DNA of 64,000 nt from Pseudomonas wayambapalatensis (lineage in GTDB: Bacteria > Pseudomonadota > Gammaproteobacteria > Pseudomonadales > Pseudomonadaceae): contig CP077096.1 in the NCBI GenBank assembly GCA_014268975.2, positions 1,076,501-1,140,500 of the forward strand, written 5' to 3'. Position 1 is the stretch's first letter, and every line of letters begins with the position of its first letter. The notes below the pieces were generated by a model. The model was given only the letters and a program-made list of their open reading frames with translations. It was not told where the DNA came from and made no database searches. A program made the position numbers and the translations under genes. Below, piece after piece: positions 35,048 to 44,806 of the stretch.

Positions 35048-37900
35048 ATGCTCGAGCTCGCGAGAGAGCAGATAGCCATGGGGCAGGTTGCCAGCGATAA
35101 AGCAGCGGCACTGCGCCTGCTGGCCGATCGGCTGGTCAGCGATGGCCTGGTCGCCGAGGGTTACCTCCAGGGCCTTGAGGCTCGCGAGGCGCAGGGCTCC
35201 ACGTTCCTTGGCCAAGGCATCGCCATTCCCCACGGTACCCCGCAGACCCGCGACCTGGTGTACGCCACCGGTGTTCGCCTGTTGCAGTTTCCCGAGGGGG
35301 TGGACTGGGGCGATGGGCAAATCGTCTACCTGGCGATCGGCATCGCCGCGCGCTCTGACGAACACCTGCGCCTGCTGCAACTGCTGACGCGTGCCCTCGG
35401 TGAAACCGACCTGGCCGAGGCGCTGCGCCGCGCCAGCTCTGCCGACGCACTGCTCAAGCTGTTGCAGGGGGCGCCGCGTGAACTGGCGCTGGATGCACAG
35501 CTGATCGGTCTGAACCTGCCCGCCGAAGACTTCGCTGAACTGGCCTGGCGCGGTGCGCGCCTGCTGCAGCGTGGCGGCTGTGTAGACAGCGGTTTCGCAG
35601 CGCTGTTGCAGCAGGCCGAGCCACTGCCGTTGGGGGAGGGGTTGTGGTGGTTGCACAGCGAGCGCGATGTGCTGCAGCCTGGCCTGGCGTTCGTGACGCC
35701 GCAGCAGCCCCTGCGTCATCGTGACCAGCCGTTGAACGGCCTGTTCTGCCTGGCCAGCCTTGGCGCTGCGCACCAGGCCTTGCTCGAGCGCCTGTGTCAG
35801 GTGCTGATCGAAGGGCGCGGGCAGACCCTCTACCAGGCCACCAGCAGCCGCGATGTGCTGCAGGTGCTGGGCGGCGAGGCGCCGCCAGATTGGCCCAGCG
35901 TGCGCGTGATACTGGCCAACCCCCATGGCCTGCATGCCCGCCCGGCGAAGGTGCTGGCGCAACTGGCCAAGGGCTTCGAGGGTGAGATCCGCATCCGCCT
36001 GACCGACAGCGGCCATCCCGGCGTATCGGTAAAAAGCCTGAGCCGCCTGCTGTCACTAGGGGCTCGGCGTGGGCAGGAACTGGAGCTGATCGCCGAGCCG
36101 GCCATCGCCAGTGATGCCCTGCCGGTGTTGCTGGAAGCCATCGAACAGGGCCTGGGCGAGGACGTCGAACCGTTGCCGGCGCATGCCCTGCCGGTCGCCG
36201 AGGTGGTGGGCGAAACCTTGCAAGCGCCGCTGCCCGGTAGCCAGGTCCAGGGCGTCGGTGCAGCGCCAGGCATCGCCAGCGGGCCGGCCCATGTACGGAT
36301 TGAGCGCCAGATCGACTATCCGCTGCGCGGCGAATCCTGCGCCCAGGAACGTGCCAGGCTGCGTGCTGCCCTGGCAGCGGTCAACGCCGAGCTGCAGACA
36401 CTGGTGCAACGCAGCGACAAGGCCATCGGTGAAATTTTCATCACACACCAGGAGATGCTCGCCGACCCGGCACTGGGCGATGAGGTGGATCTGCGCCTGA
36501 CCCAGGGCGAAAGCGCCGCAGCGGCGTGGATGGCGGTGATCGAGGCGGCCGCAAGCCAACAGGAGGCGCTGCGCGATGCGTTGCTCGCCGAACGTGCCGC
36601 CGACCTGCGCGACATTGGCCGAAGGGTGCTGGCGCAGCTGTGTGGCGTCGCGGAGCAGGCCGAGCCGCAACAGCCTTATGTGCTGGTGATGGCTGAAGTC
36701 GGGCCGTCCGATGTGGCGCGTCTCGACCCGGCGCGGGTTGCTGGCATCGTGACCGCGCAAGGCGGGGCCACCGCGCACAGCGCCATCGTTGCCCGCGCTT
36801 TGGGCATTCCGGCGGTGGTCGGTGCCGGGGCGGCGATCCTGCTGGTGGAGGCGGGTACGCCGCTGTTGCTCGACGGGCAACGGGGCAAGGTCAGCGTTGC
36901 GCCGCCTGCCGATGAGCTGCAGCGTGCGTTGGCCGAACGCGATCAGCGTGAGCAGCGTCTGCAGGCCGCCTGGGTCAAACGCCATGAGCCGGCCGTGACC
37001 CGCGATGGCCATGCCGTCGAAGTCTTCGCCAACATCGGTGACAGCAGTGGCATCGACAAGGTGGTGGAGCTTGGCGCCGAAGGCGTCGGCCTGTTGCGCA
37101 CCGAACTGATCTTCATGGCCCATCCGCAACTGCCGGATGTGGCCACCCAGGAAGCCGAGTATCGCCGCGTGCTCGATGGCCTGCAGGGGCGCCCGCTGGT
37201 GGTGCGCACCCTCGATGTGGGCGGTGACAAGCCCTTGCCCTACTGGCCGATCGCCGATGAAGACAACCCCTTCCTCGGCGTGCGTGGCGTGCGCCTGACC
37301 CTGCAGCGTCCGCAGGTCATGGAGGACCAGTTGCGCGCCTTGCTGCGCGCGGCCGACGACCGGCCACTGCGGATCATGTTCCCGATGGTCGGCCAGATGC
37401 ACGAGTGGCGCGCGGCCAAAGCCATGGTCGAGCGGCTGCGTGAGGAGATCCCGGTCAATGACCTGCAGGTGGGGATCATGGTCGAGGTGCCGTCGGCTGC
37501 GCTGCTGGCCCCGCAACTGGCCCGGGAGGTGGACTTCTTCAGCATCGGCACCAACGACCTGACCCAGTACGCCCTGGCCATCGACCGCGGCCATCCGAGC
37601 CTGTCGGCCCAGGCCGATGGTCTGCACCCGGCGGTGCTGCAACTGATCGACATGACCGTGCGCGCCGCCCATGCCGAAGGCAAGTGGGTGGGCGTGTGCG
37701 GTGAACTGGCGGCCGACCCGCAGGCAGTGCCGGTGCTGCTGGGGCTGGCGGTGGACGAACTGAGCGTCGCGGCGCGCAGCGTCGCCGAAGTCAAGGCCCT
37801 GGTGCGCCAGGCCGATTACCCGACGGCCCGTGCCCTGGCGCGCGAGGCCCTGCAACAGGACAGCGCCGAGGCGGTACGGGCGCTGGTGGAGCGTTATTGA
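35048..37900 (+). CDS. fruB: Fructose PTS multiphosphoryl transfer protein FruB (EIIA-M-HPr-EI)
   Basis: A 950-residue fusion that carries phosphate from PEP to fructose. EIIA domain: His62 in IPHGTP. A middle domain, about 140-280, looks like a degenerate second EIIA. HPr domain: His296 in NPHGLHARPAK. Enzyme I domain: His577 in GGATAHSAIVARALG, and the C-terminal PEP-binding part with GIMVEVPSAALLAPQ. ATG 35048 has AAGGAGA eight bases upstream; a longer frame from 34976 lacks support. It is the first gene of fruBKA and controlled by Cra. Confidence 0.96.
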   Translation: MLELAREQIAMGQVASDKAAALRLLADRLVSDGLVAEGYLQGLEAREAQGSTFLGQGIAIPHGTPQTRDLVYATGVRLLQFPEGVDWGDGQIVYLAIGIAARSDEHLRLLQLLTRALGETDLAEALRRASSADALLKLLQGAPRELALDAQLIGLNLPAEDFAELAWRGARLLQRGGCVDSGFAALLQQAEPLPLGEGLWWLHSERDVLQPGLAFVTPQQPLRHRDQPLNGLFCLASLGAAHQALLERLCQVLIEGRGQTLYQATSSRDVLQVLGGEAPPDWPSVRVILANPHGLHARPAKVLAQLAKGFEGEIRIRLTDSGHPGVSVKSLSRLLSLGARRGQELELIAEPAIASDALPVLLEAIEQGLGEDVEPLPAHALPVAEVVGETLQAPLPGSQVQGVGAAPGIASGPAHVRIERQIDYPLRGESCAQERARLRAALAAVNAELQTLVQRSDKAIGEIFITHQEMLADPALGDEVDLRLTQGESAAAAWMAVIEAAASQQEALRDALLAERAADLRDIGRRVLAQLCGVAEQAEPQQPYVLVMAEVGPSDVARLDPARVAGIVTAQGGATAHSAIVARALGIPAVVGAGAAILLVEAGTPLLLDGQRGKVSVAPPADELQRALAERDQREQRLQAAWVKRHEPAVTRDGHAVEVFANIGDSSGIDKVVELGAEGVGLLRTELIFMAHPQLPDVATQEAEYRRVLDGLQGRPLVVRTLDVGGDKPLPYWPIADEDNPFLGVRGVRLTLQRPQVMEDQLRALLRAADDRPLRIMFPMVGQMHEWRAAKAMVERLREEIPVNDLQVGIMVEVPSAALLAPQLAREVDFFSIGTNDLTQYALAIDRGHPSLSAQADGLHPAVLQLIDMTVRAAHAEGKWVGVCGELAADPQAVPVLLGLAVDELSVAARSVAEVKALVRQADYPTARALAREALQQDSAEAVRALVERY

Positions 37901-37901
37901 A

Positions 37902-38852
37902 ATGGCCAAGATTCTTACCCTGACCCTCAACCCTGCGATCGACCTCACGGTAACCCTCGAGCGCCTGCACGCCGGTGAGGTCAATCGCACCCATGACCAG
38001 CGCAGCCACGCCGCCGGCAAGGGCCTGAACGTTGCCCAGGTGCTGGCTGACCTTGGGCATCAGGTGACGGTCAGCGGCTTTCTGGGGCGCGACAACCTGC
38101 AGCCTTTCGAAGCGCTGATTGCCCGCCGCGGCTTCGACGACGGTTTCGTTCGCGTGTCGGGCGAAACCCGCACCAACATCAAGCTGGTCGAGGCCGATGG
38201 CCGGGTCACCGATGTCAATGGCCAGGGCCCGCAGGTCGACGACGCGGCCCAGGCCGAGCTGCTCGAGTACCTGGCACAGCGGGCAGCCGGGCATGACGTG
38301 GTGGTGGTGGCAGGCAGCTTGCCTCGTGGCGTCAGCACGCAGTGGTTCTGCCAGTTGCTGGGACAGTTGGCCGCGCAGGGCCTGAAGGTGGCGTTGGACA
38401 CCAGCGGCGAAGCCTTGCGCGCCGGTCTGCAAAGCACACCCTGGTTGGTCAAGCCCAATACCGATGAGCTGGGCGAGCTTTTCGGCATCACCGTGCAGGC
38501 TTTTTCCGAGCAGCGCGATGCCGCCCGGCGTCTGCTCGACAGCGGCGTCACTCACGTGGTGGTGTCCCAGGGCGAGCACGGGGTGAACTGGTTCGCCGCT
38601 GACCTGGCACTGCATGCCCAGCCGCCCAAGGTGCGCATCGCCAGTACCGTGGGCGCGGGCGACTCGCTGGTGGCGGGCATGGTTCATGGCCTGCTGCAGG
38701 CCGAGAGCGCCGGGCAGACCTTGCGCCGCGCCACGGCCATCGCTGCCCAGGCGGTGACCCAGGTGGGCTTCGGCATCGACGACCGCGAACAGCTGTCGCG
38801 CCTGGAGGCTGCCGTGCAACTGACAGAACAACAACAAGAGGCTCGCCGATGA
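37902..38852 (+). CDS. fruK: 1-phosphofructokinase
   Basis: A 316-residue PfkB-family kinase that converts fructose-1-phosphate to fructose-1,6-bisphosphate. The family motifs are LNPAIDLTV at the N terminus, GGKGLN-like AAGKGLNVAQVLADLG, and the catalytic TVGAGDSLVAGM near 250. It starts one base after the fruB stop and overlaps fruA by four bases. By consuming F1P it removes the Cra effector, closing the regulatory loop. Confidence 0.96.
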   Translation: MAKILTLTLNPAIDLTVTLERLHAGEVNRTHDQRSHAAGKGLNVAQVLADLGHQVTVSGFLGRDNLQPFEALIARRGFDDGFVRVSGETRTNIKLVEADGRVTDVNGQGPQVDDAAQAELLEYLAQRAAGHDVVVVAGSLPRGVSTQWFCQLLGQLAAQGLKVALDTSGEALRAGLQSTPWLVKPNTDELGELFGITVQAFSEQRDAARRLLDSGVTHVVVSQGEHGVNWFAADLALHAQPPKVRIASTVGAGDSLVAGMVHGLLQAESAGQTLRRATAIAAQAVTQVGFGIDDREQLSRLEAAVQLTEQQQEARR

Positions 38853-40576
38853 ACATTGCGATCGTCACCGCCTGCCCGAATGGCCAGGTGTCGAGTGTAT
38901 TGAGTGCACGCTTGCTGGCCGCCGCGGCCCAACGCCGGGGCTGGAGTACCAGTGTCGAGGTGTGGGATGCCGAGCACCCCGAGCGGCGCCTGAGCTCTGC
39001 GCAGATCGCCGAGGCCGACTGGGTGCTGGTGGTCAGCACGGGTTCGGTGGACCTGAGTCGCTTCGTCGGCAAGCCGCTGTACCAGAGCACCCCGGCCCAG
39101 GCGCTGGCCGATCGCGAAGGTTTCCTCGATGAAGCGGCGGCCAACGCCAAGGTGCTCGAAGCGAGCGGCGCCGAGGTGCCAAGCCGCAGCGCTGCACCCC
39201 GTATCGTGGCGGTCACCGCCTGCCCGACCGGTGTGGCCCATACCTTCATGGCGGCCGAAGCCTTGCAGCAGGCTGCCCGGGAGCTGGGCTACGGTTTCAG
39301 TGTCGAGACCCAGGGCTCGGTGGGCGCACGCAACCCGCTGACGGCCGACGCCATTGCCGAGGCGGACGTGGTGCTGCTGGCAGCCGACATCGAGGTGCCG
39401 GCTGCACGCTTTGCGGGCAAGCGCATCTACCGATGCGGCACCGGCATCGCCCTCAAGCAGGCGCGGGCCACCCTCGACAAGGCGCTGGCCGACGCCAAGC
39501 TGGAAAGCGCCGAGGGCGCAGCCGAGACGCCCGCGAAAAGTGAAAAGGCCGGTGTCTACAAACACCTGTTGACCGGCGTGTCGTTCATGCTGCCGATGGT
39601 GGTGGCAGGTGGGCTGCTGATCGCCCTGTCGTTCGTCTTCGGCATCGAGGCGTTCAAGGAGCCGGGCACCTTGCCTGCGGCCTTGATGCAGATCGGTGGC
39701 GAGGCGGCGTTCAAACTGATGGTGCCGATGCTGGCGGGGTATATCGCCTGGTCCATCGCCGACCGCCCGGGCCTGGCCCCAGGGATGATCGGTGGCCTGC
39801 TGGCCAGCACCCTGGGGGCGGGTTTCATTGGCGGTATCGTCGCGGGCTTTCTTGCTGGCTACAGCGCCAAGGCCATCAGCCGCTGGGCGCGTCTGCCCAC
39901 CAGCCTCGAAGCGCTCAAGCCGATCCTGATCATCCCGCTGTTGGCCAGCCTGTTCACCGGGTTGGTGATGATCTACGTGGTCGGTCATCCGGTGGCGGCG
40001 ATGCTCGAGGGACTGACGCGTTTTCTCGACAGCATGGGAACCACCAATGCGATCCTGCTCGGATTGCTGCTGGGTGGGATGATGTGCGTCGACCTCGGCG
40101 GGCCGATCAACAAGGCGGCCTATGCGTTCTCGGTAGGCTTGCTGGCCTCGTCGAGCTACGCGCCGATGGCGGCGACCATGGCCGCTGGAATGGTGCCGCC
40201 GATCGGCCTGGGAATCGCTACCTTTTTGGCCCGGCGCAAGTTTGCCCAGAGTGAGCGCGAGGCGGGCAAGGCGGCATTGGTGCTGGGGCTTTGCTTCATC
40301 TCCGAGGGCGCGATTCCCTTCGCGGCGAAGGACCCATTGCGGGTGATTCCGGCGAGCATCGCCGGCGGTGCGCTGACGGGGGCGCTGTCGATGTACTTTG
40401 GCTGCAAGCTGATGGCGCCGCACGGTGGGCTGTTCGTGTTGCTGATCCCCAACGCGATCAATCATGCGCTGCTGTACCTGCTGGCGATCCTGGCCGGGAG
40501 CCTGGTGACGGCGGTGGTGTACGCGCTGATCAAGAAGGGGGAGCGGGTGGAGATGGTGGTGGCGCCGGCCAAGTGA
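38849..40576 (+). CDS. fruA: Fructose PTS permease FruA (EIIB'-EIIB-EIIC)
   Basis: A 575-residue inner-membrane protein. It has two EIIB-like domains in tandem: the first with VTACPNGQ (Cys9), the second with VTACPTGVAH (Cys125, the expected phosphorylation site). EIIC follows from about residue 230, with eight to nine hydrophobic spans. It imports fructose and phosphorylates it to fructose-1-phosphate. ATGA overlap with fruK. The domain order is that of E. coli FruA. Confidence 0.96.
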   Translation: MNIAIVTACPNGQVSSVLSARLLAAAAQRRGWSTSVEVWDAEHPERRLSSAQIAEADWVLVVSTGSVDLSRFVGKPLYQSTPAQALADREGFLDEAAANAKVLEASGAEVPSRSAAPRIVAVTACPTGVAHTFMAAEALQQAARELGYGFSVETQGSVGARNPLTADAIAEADVVLLAADIEVPAARFAGKRIYRCGTGIALKQARATLDKALADAKLESAEGAAETPAKSEKAGVYKHLLTGVSFMLPMVVAGGLLIALSFVFGIEAFKEPGTLPAALMQIGGEAAFKLMVPMLAGYIAWSIADRPGLAPGMIGGLLASTLGAGFIGGIVAGFLAGYSAKAISRWARLPTSLEALKPILIIPLLASLFTGLVMIYVVGHPVAAMLEGLTRFLDSMGTTNAILLGLLLGGMMCVDLGGPINKAAYAFSVGLLASSSYAPMAATMAAGMVPPIGLGIATFLARRKFAQSEREAGKAALVLGLCFISEGAIPFAAKDPLRVIPASIAGGALTGALSMYFGCKLMAPHGGLFVLLIPNAINHALLYLLAILAGSLVTAVVYALIKKGERVEMVVAPAK

Positions 40577-40594
40577 TCGGCTGGAGGCACTGGA

Positions 40595-40625
40595 GGATGC
40601 TTCGCAGGCTTGCCCGCGAAGCATC
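40595..40625. repeat. REP-like hairpin after fruA
   Basis: GGATGCTTCGC, a 9-base loop (AGGCTTGCC), then GCGAAGCATCC. The loop carries the REP core. It lies 19 bases after the fruA stop and just before the stop of the next, convergent gene. Confidence 0.75.
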
Positions 40626-40636
40626 CAGCACTGATC

Positions 40637-40852
40637 TCAACGCTTGTGCCGCAATGGCACCAGCAACTCGCCCAGGCCGTTGTGATCGATCTCATGCATC
40701 AACGCCAGCAACCCGCCCAGCTCGCCGGGCGGAAAGCCCTTGCGCGCGAACCATGCCAGGTAGTCGCCCGGCAGGTCGGCGATGATCCGGCCCTGGTATT
40801 TGCCGAAGGGCATGGTCCGTGTGACCAGCAGTTGCAAGGATTCGGGTTTCAT
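40637..40852 (-). CDS. DUF3820 family small protein
   Basis: A 71-residue protein, MKPESLQLLVTRTMPFGKYQ..., with the family motif MPFGKYQGRIIADLP and YLAWFARKGFP. ATG 40852; AGG lies eight bases upstream. The frame continues upstream, but that part lacks similarity to the family. DUF3820 proteins resemble the exonuclease-associated putative quorum-sensing-regulated factor family; the function is not established. It is convergent with fruA. Confidence 0.85.
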   Translation of the reverse strand: MKPESLQLLVTRTMPFGKYQGRIIADLPGDYLAWFARKGFPPGELGGLLALMHEIDHNGLGELLVPLRHKR

Positions 40853-41076
40853 TCGGTGAACCTGGTGCGCTGAAAGCGCCGACCATACAGCAATTGCTGT
40901 GCGTAGCCACCCTGCAATCTGCACGAGCACGCAAGCGGCGATCATGCAGAACACCGTTTCACTGTCGTCGCGACTATTAAATAAGTAACTGATTTGTAAG
41001 CTTTTTATTTTATGTTCAGGCTTGGCATGAAGACTGCTCCAGTCATAGGGACTATCACCTGCCAAGGAGTTACGCC

Positions 41077-41553
41077 ATGAGCAACCCCAACAAAGATGTG
41101 ATCGACGTGCTCAACGACCTGATCGAGTACAGCAAGGACGGCGAAAAGGGTTTCAAGGAGTCGGCCGATGACGTCAAGAATCCTGAGCTGAAGACCTTCT
41201 TCGTCCAGCGAGCGACGGCGTGTAACCAGGCCGCTGCCGAACTTCAGGCTGAAGTACGTCATCTTGGTGGCGATCCCGAAACCTCGACCAGCTTGAGCGG
41301 TGATATTCACCGTGGCTGGGTCAACCTCAAGTCGATGGTGACCGGCAAGGATGAAGAAGCGGTGCTCAACGAAGTGGAGCGGGGCGAAGACCATGCCCTG
41401 AAGGCCTATAAGGAAGCTCGAGAAAAGCTCGTTAAGCTCAACAACCCCAGCGCGCAGAATGCGCTGACCTTGGTCGATCGCCAACTGCAAGGCGTACAGC
41501 GCAATCACGACCAGGTGAAAGCACTGCGTGACGCTGCTCGCGCCCGCTCCTAA
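41077..41553 (+). CDS. PA2169-family four-helix-bundle protein (DUF2383)
   Basis: A 158-residue, fully helical, charged protein: MSNPNKDVIDVLNDLIEYSKDG at the start, then KTFFVQRATACNQAAAEL and REKLVKLNNPS. The family has a ferritin-like four-helix bundle and stress-linked expression in Pseudomonas. The upstream 220 bases are AT-rich, with AAGGAG seven bases before the ATG. Its stop codon overlaps the stop of the convergent diguanylate cyclase gene by three to four bases. Confidence 0.88.
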   Translation: MSNPNKDVIDVLNDLIEYSKDGEKGFKESADDVKNPELKTFFVQRATACNQAAAELQAEVRHLGGDPETSTSLSGDIHRGWVNLKSMVTGKDEEAVLNEVERGEDHALKAYKEAREKLVKLNNPSAQNALTLVDRQLQGVQRNHDQVKALRDAARARS

Positions 41554-43058
41554 GCAACAGGCGTGACAGGCCCTTCTACCCGGTTACGGCCCCCCGCCTT
41601 GGCCCGGTAAAGGGCTTCATCCGCGGCACCCAGCACTTCTGTAAGGTCGTGTTGGGTGCCGGGTTCGTAAAGGCCGATGCCAATGCTGACCGTGATTGGC
41701 TGCTCATCGGCACCGAATCGCGGCATCGCTTCGACACTCAGGCGAATGCGCTCGGCCAGCAGCAACGCACCGGCCAGTTCGGTTTCCGGCAGCACCACCT
41801 GAAATTCTTCGCCACCGTAGCGCGCTGCCAGATCGGCCGGCCTGCGGATGCAGCGATTGATGGTGCGCGCCACCTCACGCAGGGCATGGTCGCCGCCAGC
41901 GTGGCCGTGACGCTGGTTGAACGCCTTGAAGTGATCCACATCCACCATCAGTACCGCCAGCGCCGTGCGGTTGCGTTGCGCGCGCGCCCATTCCTGACGC
42001 AGGACCTGATCGAGGCGACGTCGGTTTGCCAGCCCCGTGAGGCTGTCGGTGGCTGCCAGGGTGGCCAGGCCCTGCTCGGCATCGTGGCGCCGACGCAGTT
42101 CGCGCCCCAGCAGCACGGTCAGCCAGAGTATGCCCAGGCACAGCACCCCCGTGGCCAGGCCGACGATCAGCGCCGTGCGCCGCCAGGCCTGGAAGACTTC
42201 GGAAGACGAGTGCGCCACCAGCACGATCAGCGGCAGTTCGCCCACGCGCGCGAACGTGTACATGCGCCGCTCGTCGAACAGGTTCGAGTGTGCGCTGAAA
42301 CTGCCGCTGCGCGCCTTGAGAATGCGCTGGAAAATAGGGTACTGGCTGAAGTCGCTGCCGATCGGTAGGTCTTGTGGCCGGCTCGGTTGTCGAGCGAGTA
42401 ACTGGCCGCTGGTGTTGAGCAGGTTGATGCTGCTGTGCTCGCCGATATCCAGGCGCTGGAACAGTTCGCTGAAATAGGACAGGCGCAGGGCGCCGGTCGC
42501 CAGGCCTGCGAACTCACCATTGGGGCCGGGAATGCGCCGGCTGAAACTGATGCACCAATCGAGATCGCCCAGCTGTGCCTTGAACGGTGGACCGACCAGC
42601 AGACCGAGGTTGGCATTGGCCTGGTGGGCCTTGAACACCCTCGTGCTGGCGAAGTTGGCCTGGCGTGGAATGATGCTGGTGGAGTCGCCCACCACGTCGC
42701 CCTGGGCGTCGAGCCACAGCACATCGCCGCGGCTGCGGTCGACGAAGGCCTGGTTGAACAGCAGGCGTTGGCGCAGCGGGCCGGGGACTTCCGGCAGCTC
42801 GCGGCGCCCGACTGCCCAGATCAGGCCCTTGAGCGACTGGTCGTAGAGTTCGGCGTTGCGCAGGATGTCACTTTCGATGAGCTGGACGATGTTGTTCGAG
42901 GCGCGGATGGAGGACTGTTCGACACTGTCCCGTTCGCGGCCGAGCAGATAGCTGACGATACCTACAATCGCGAGCACGGCGAGGCAACTGCCCAGGTTGA
43001 GGATCAGCTCGGGGTGAGGCCTGGGGAGGATGGGGCGCGGGGATCGAGTGTGCAACAT
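41550..43058 (-). CDS. Membrane diguanylate cyclase with periplasmic sensor domain
   Basis: 502 residues from ATG 43058. Membrane spans at about 16-39 and 295-317 flank a periplasmic Cache-like region (LWAVGRRELPE, DVLWLDAQGDVVGDS). The GGDEF domain has GGEEF near 415-419 and the RxxD inhibitory site (RPAD) five residues before it, so it should be an active, product-inhibited cyclase making c-di-GMP. A TTG 30 codons upstream extends the frame but would put a long non-membrane tail in front. The ribosome-binding site is weak for either start. Confidence 0.9.
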   Translation of the reverse strand: MLHTRSPRPILPRPHPELILNLGSCLAVLAIVGIVSYLLGRERDSVEQSSIRASNNIVQLIESDILRNAELYDQSLKGLIWAVGRRELPEVPGPLRQRLLFNQAFVDRSRGDVLWLDAQGDVVGDSTSIIPRQANFASTRVFKAHQANANLGLLVGPPFKAQLGDLDWCISFSRRIPGPNGEFAGLATGALRLSYFSELFQRLDIGEHSSINLLNTSGQLLARQPSRPQDLPIGSDFSQYPIFQRILKARSGSFSAHSNLFDERRMYTFARVGELPLIVLVAHSSSEVFQAWRRTALIVGLATGVLCLGILWLTVLLGRELRRRHDAEQGLATLAATDSLTGLANRRRLDQVLRQEWARAQRNRTALAVLMVDVDHFKAFNQRHGHAGGDHALREVARTINRCIRRPADLAARYGGEEFQVVLPETELAGALLLAERIRLSVEAMPRFGADEQPITVSIGIGLYEPGTQHDLTEVLGAADEALYRAKAGGRNRVEGPVTPVA

Positions 43059-43177
43059 CAGGCTCGCTACTGCATAGGCCCCTCTTTCCGTGAGGGTAGG
43101 GCTATAAAGCGGCGGCAATATTCTAGGGAAGTGGCAATTGTCGGACAAGATTAGTCCGTCGGAAATGCATCAGGGGC

Positions 43178-43230
43178 TTCGCGGGACAAGCCCGCCCCTA
43201 CAGGGCTGTAGGAGCGGGCTCGTCCCGCGA
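43178..43230. repeat. Paired REP palindromes, close spacing
   Basis: TTCGCGGGACAAGCCCGCCC...CAG followed two bases later by CTGTAGGAGCGGGCTCGTCC...CGCGA. This is the GGACAAG/CTCGTCC variant, between the cyclase start and the 3' end of the porin gene. Confidence 0.87.
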
Positions 43231-43270
43231 TCACCGGCAACGCCGGTGCCATCCGCTGAGAGAGGGCCGA

Positions 43271-44602
43271 TCAGAACACGTTCAGCGGATAGTCGACGAT
43301 CACACGCAGCTCGTCGTTATCGTTATCCACGGCCGAGTACCCCTGGCTGCCACGGTGGCTGGCATAGCGCAGCAGCACCGACAGGTCCTTGAACTGGCCT
43401 TCCTGGAACACGTACTTCACGTCCAGGTCGCGTTCCCAGTGGCGCGCATCCTTGCCGTCCTCGCTGTACCAGTGGCCATAGCCAACGCTGTTCGGATCAG
43501 CCTTGGTGAGGTCCAGCTTGCCGCGCGAATACGACAGCGACGAGGTCAGCCCGGGGATGCCGAGCCCTGCGAAGTCATAGTCGTATTGCAGCTTCCACGA
43601 GCGCTCGTTGGGGCCGTTGAAGTCCGAGTACATGCGCGAGTTGTCGAGGTAGATGCTGTCGCCCAGGTTGATGTAGTCGAACGGCGTATTGCCGTTGACC
43701 CGCTGGTAGGCGGCAGTGACGCTGTGATGACCGGCCGCCACGGTGAAGTGCAGGCTGTAGGTGTTGTTGTCGATCTTGCCCAGTTTCGACTGGCCAGTGT
43801 CCTGGGTGTGGTAGAAGTGCACGCCCGGGTTGAGGCTTACCAGGTCATTGACCACATAGGTGTAGTCGAAGTCGGCGTAGTACTGGTTCCAGATGTCTTT
43901 CAGTTCGGCGGCGTAGAGGTTGGCGGTGATGTTCTCGGTGCCGTTCCACGCGGCGCCAGCCCACGACAGGTGCTTGCTGCGCTGGTCGTCGGTCTGCTGG
44001 CTATAGTAGGTGTCGATGCGGCGGTGGCCGCTCTGGTTGTAGGGCTTGGTGAAGCTCACCTGGCCGCCTTCGAGCAGCAACCCGTCGACGCTGGTGTTGG
44101 TCAGCGCCACGCCACGGAAGGTCTGCGGCAGCATGCGCGTCTCGCCACCGGCGATCACTGGGTTGGTGAGGAACAGGTCACCGGCCTTCAGTTCAGTGTC
44201 GAAGCCCTTGAGCTTGATTGCGGCGCCCGCGGTGGAGAATGAATGCGGCGCGGCGCCCAGTTCGTCTTCGTTCTTCTGGTGGGTCGGCAGGATGCTGGTG
44301 CCAGCGTGGCCGCCACCGCCATCGAGCTTCAGGCCCAGCATGGCGTGGGCATCGACACCGAAACCGATCACACCGGGCGTGTAGCCCGACTCGAAGCGGG
44401 CGACGGCGCCCTGGCCCCACTCGCGATTGTCGCGCACACCCTGGTTGAGTTGGTTGCGGTTGAAGTAGGCGTTGCGAAAGTGCAGGTTCAGCGATGAACC
44501 CTCGATGAAGCCATCAGCCTTGTCGTCGTCCGCCTGGGCGGCGTGGGGAATCGTTGCGGCCAATGCAATGAACAGTGGCGTGAAACGGAAAGCGAAGGAC
44601 AC
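43271..44602 (-). CDS. OprD-family outer-membrane porin
   Basis: A 443-residue protein: signal peptide [24 protein letters not shown], then [20 protein letters not shown], the OprD N-terminal strand, and a C-terminal [14 protein letters not shown]. Alternating strands throughout fit an 18-strand barrel. OprD-type channels take up amino acids, peptides, sugars or aromatic acids; the substrate here cannot be told. The GTG start has AAGGAG nine bases upstream. No uptake operon adjoins it. Confidence 0.92.
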   Translation of the reverse strand: MSFAFRFTPLFIALAATIPHAAQADDDKADGFIEGSSLNLHFRNAYFNRNQLNQGVRDNREWGQGAVARFESGYTPGVIGFGVDAHAMLGLKLDGGGGHAGTSILPTHQKNEDELGAAPHSFSTAGAAIKLKGFDTELKAGDLFLTNPVIAGGETRMLPQTFRGVALTNTSVDGLLLEGGQVSFTKPYNQSGHRRIDTYYSQQTDDQRSKHLSWAGAAWNGTENITANLYAAELKDIWNQYYADFDYTYVVNDLVSLNPGVHFYHTQDTGQSKLGKIDNNTYSLHFTVAAGHHSVTAAYQRVNGNTPFDYINLGDSIYLDNSRMYSDFNGPNERSWKLQYDYDFAGLGIPGLTSSLSYSRGKLDLTKADPNSVGYGHWYSEDGKDARHWERDLDVKYVFQEGQFKDLSVLLRYASHRGSQGYSAVDNDNDELRVIVDYPLNVF

Positions 44603-44703
44603 GAGTAAATGCTCCTTTGGTCTAACGGTGGGGCAGTTTCTAATTGTCGGAATTGCAGTTTCTTGTGAGGGACGTTACAAACCGGCTGATAATTAAAGCG
44701 CAT

Positions 44704-44732
44704 AAAAAAAGCCGCTGATGCGCAGCGGCTTT
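44704..44732 (-). terminator. Rho-independent terminator after the small secreted-protein gene
   Basis: On the minus strand AAAGCCGCTGCGC, loop, CAGCGGCTTTTTTT. It lies 75 bases after the stop of the gene at 44807 and before the porin promoter region. Confidence 0.88.
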
Positions 44733-44806
44733 AAAAGGCTAACATATCGACACAGGCACTGCCCATGGCGTAGCCGGGGGAAAACAGGACGTGTTCCGGC
44801 TGCCGA

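Noticed and set aside
43059..43148. 30-residue N-terminal extension of the diguanylate cyclase from a TTG
   Set aside because: It would add a non-membrane tail with no support; ATG 43058 leads directly into the membrane span. The evidence is weak on both sides.
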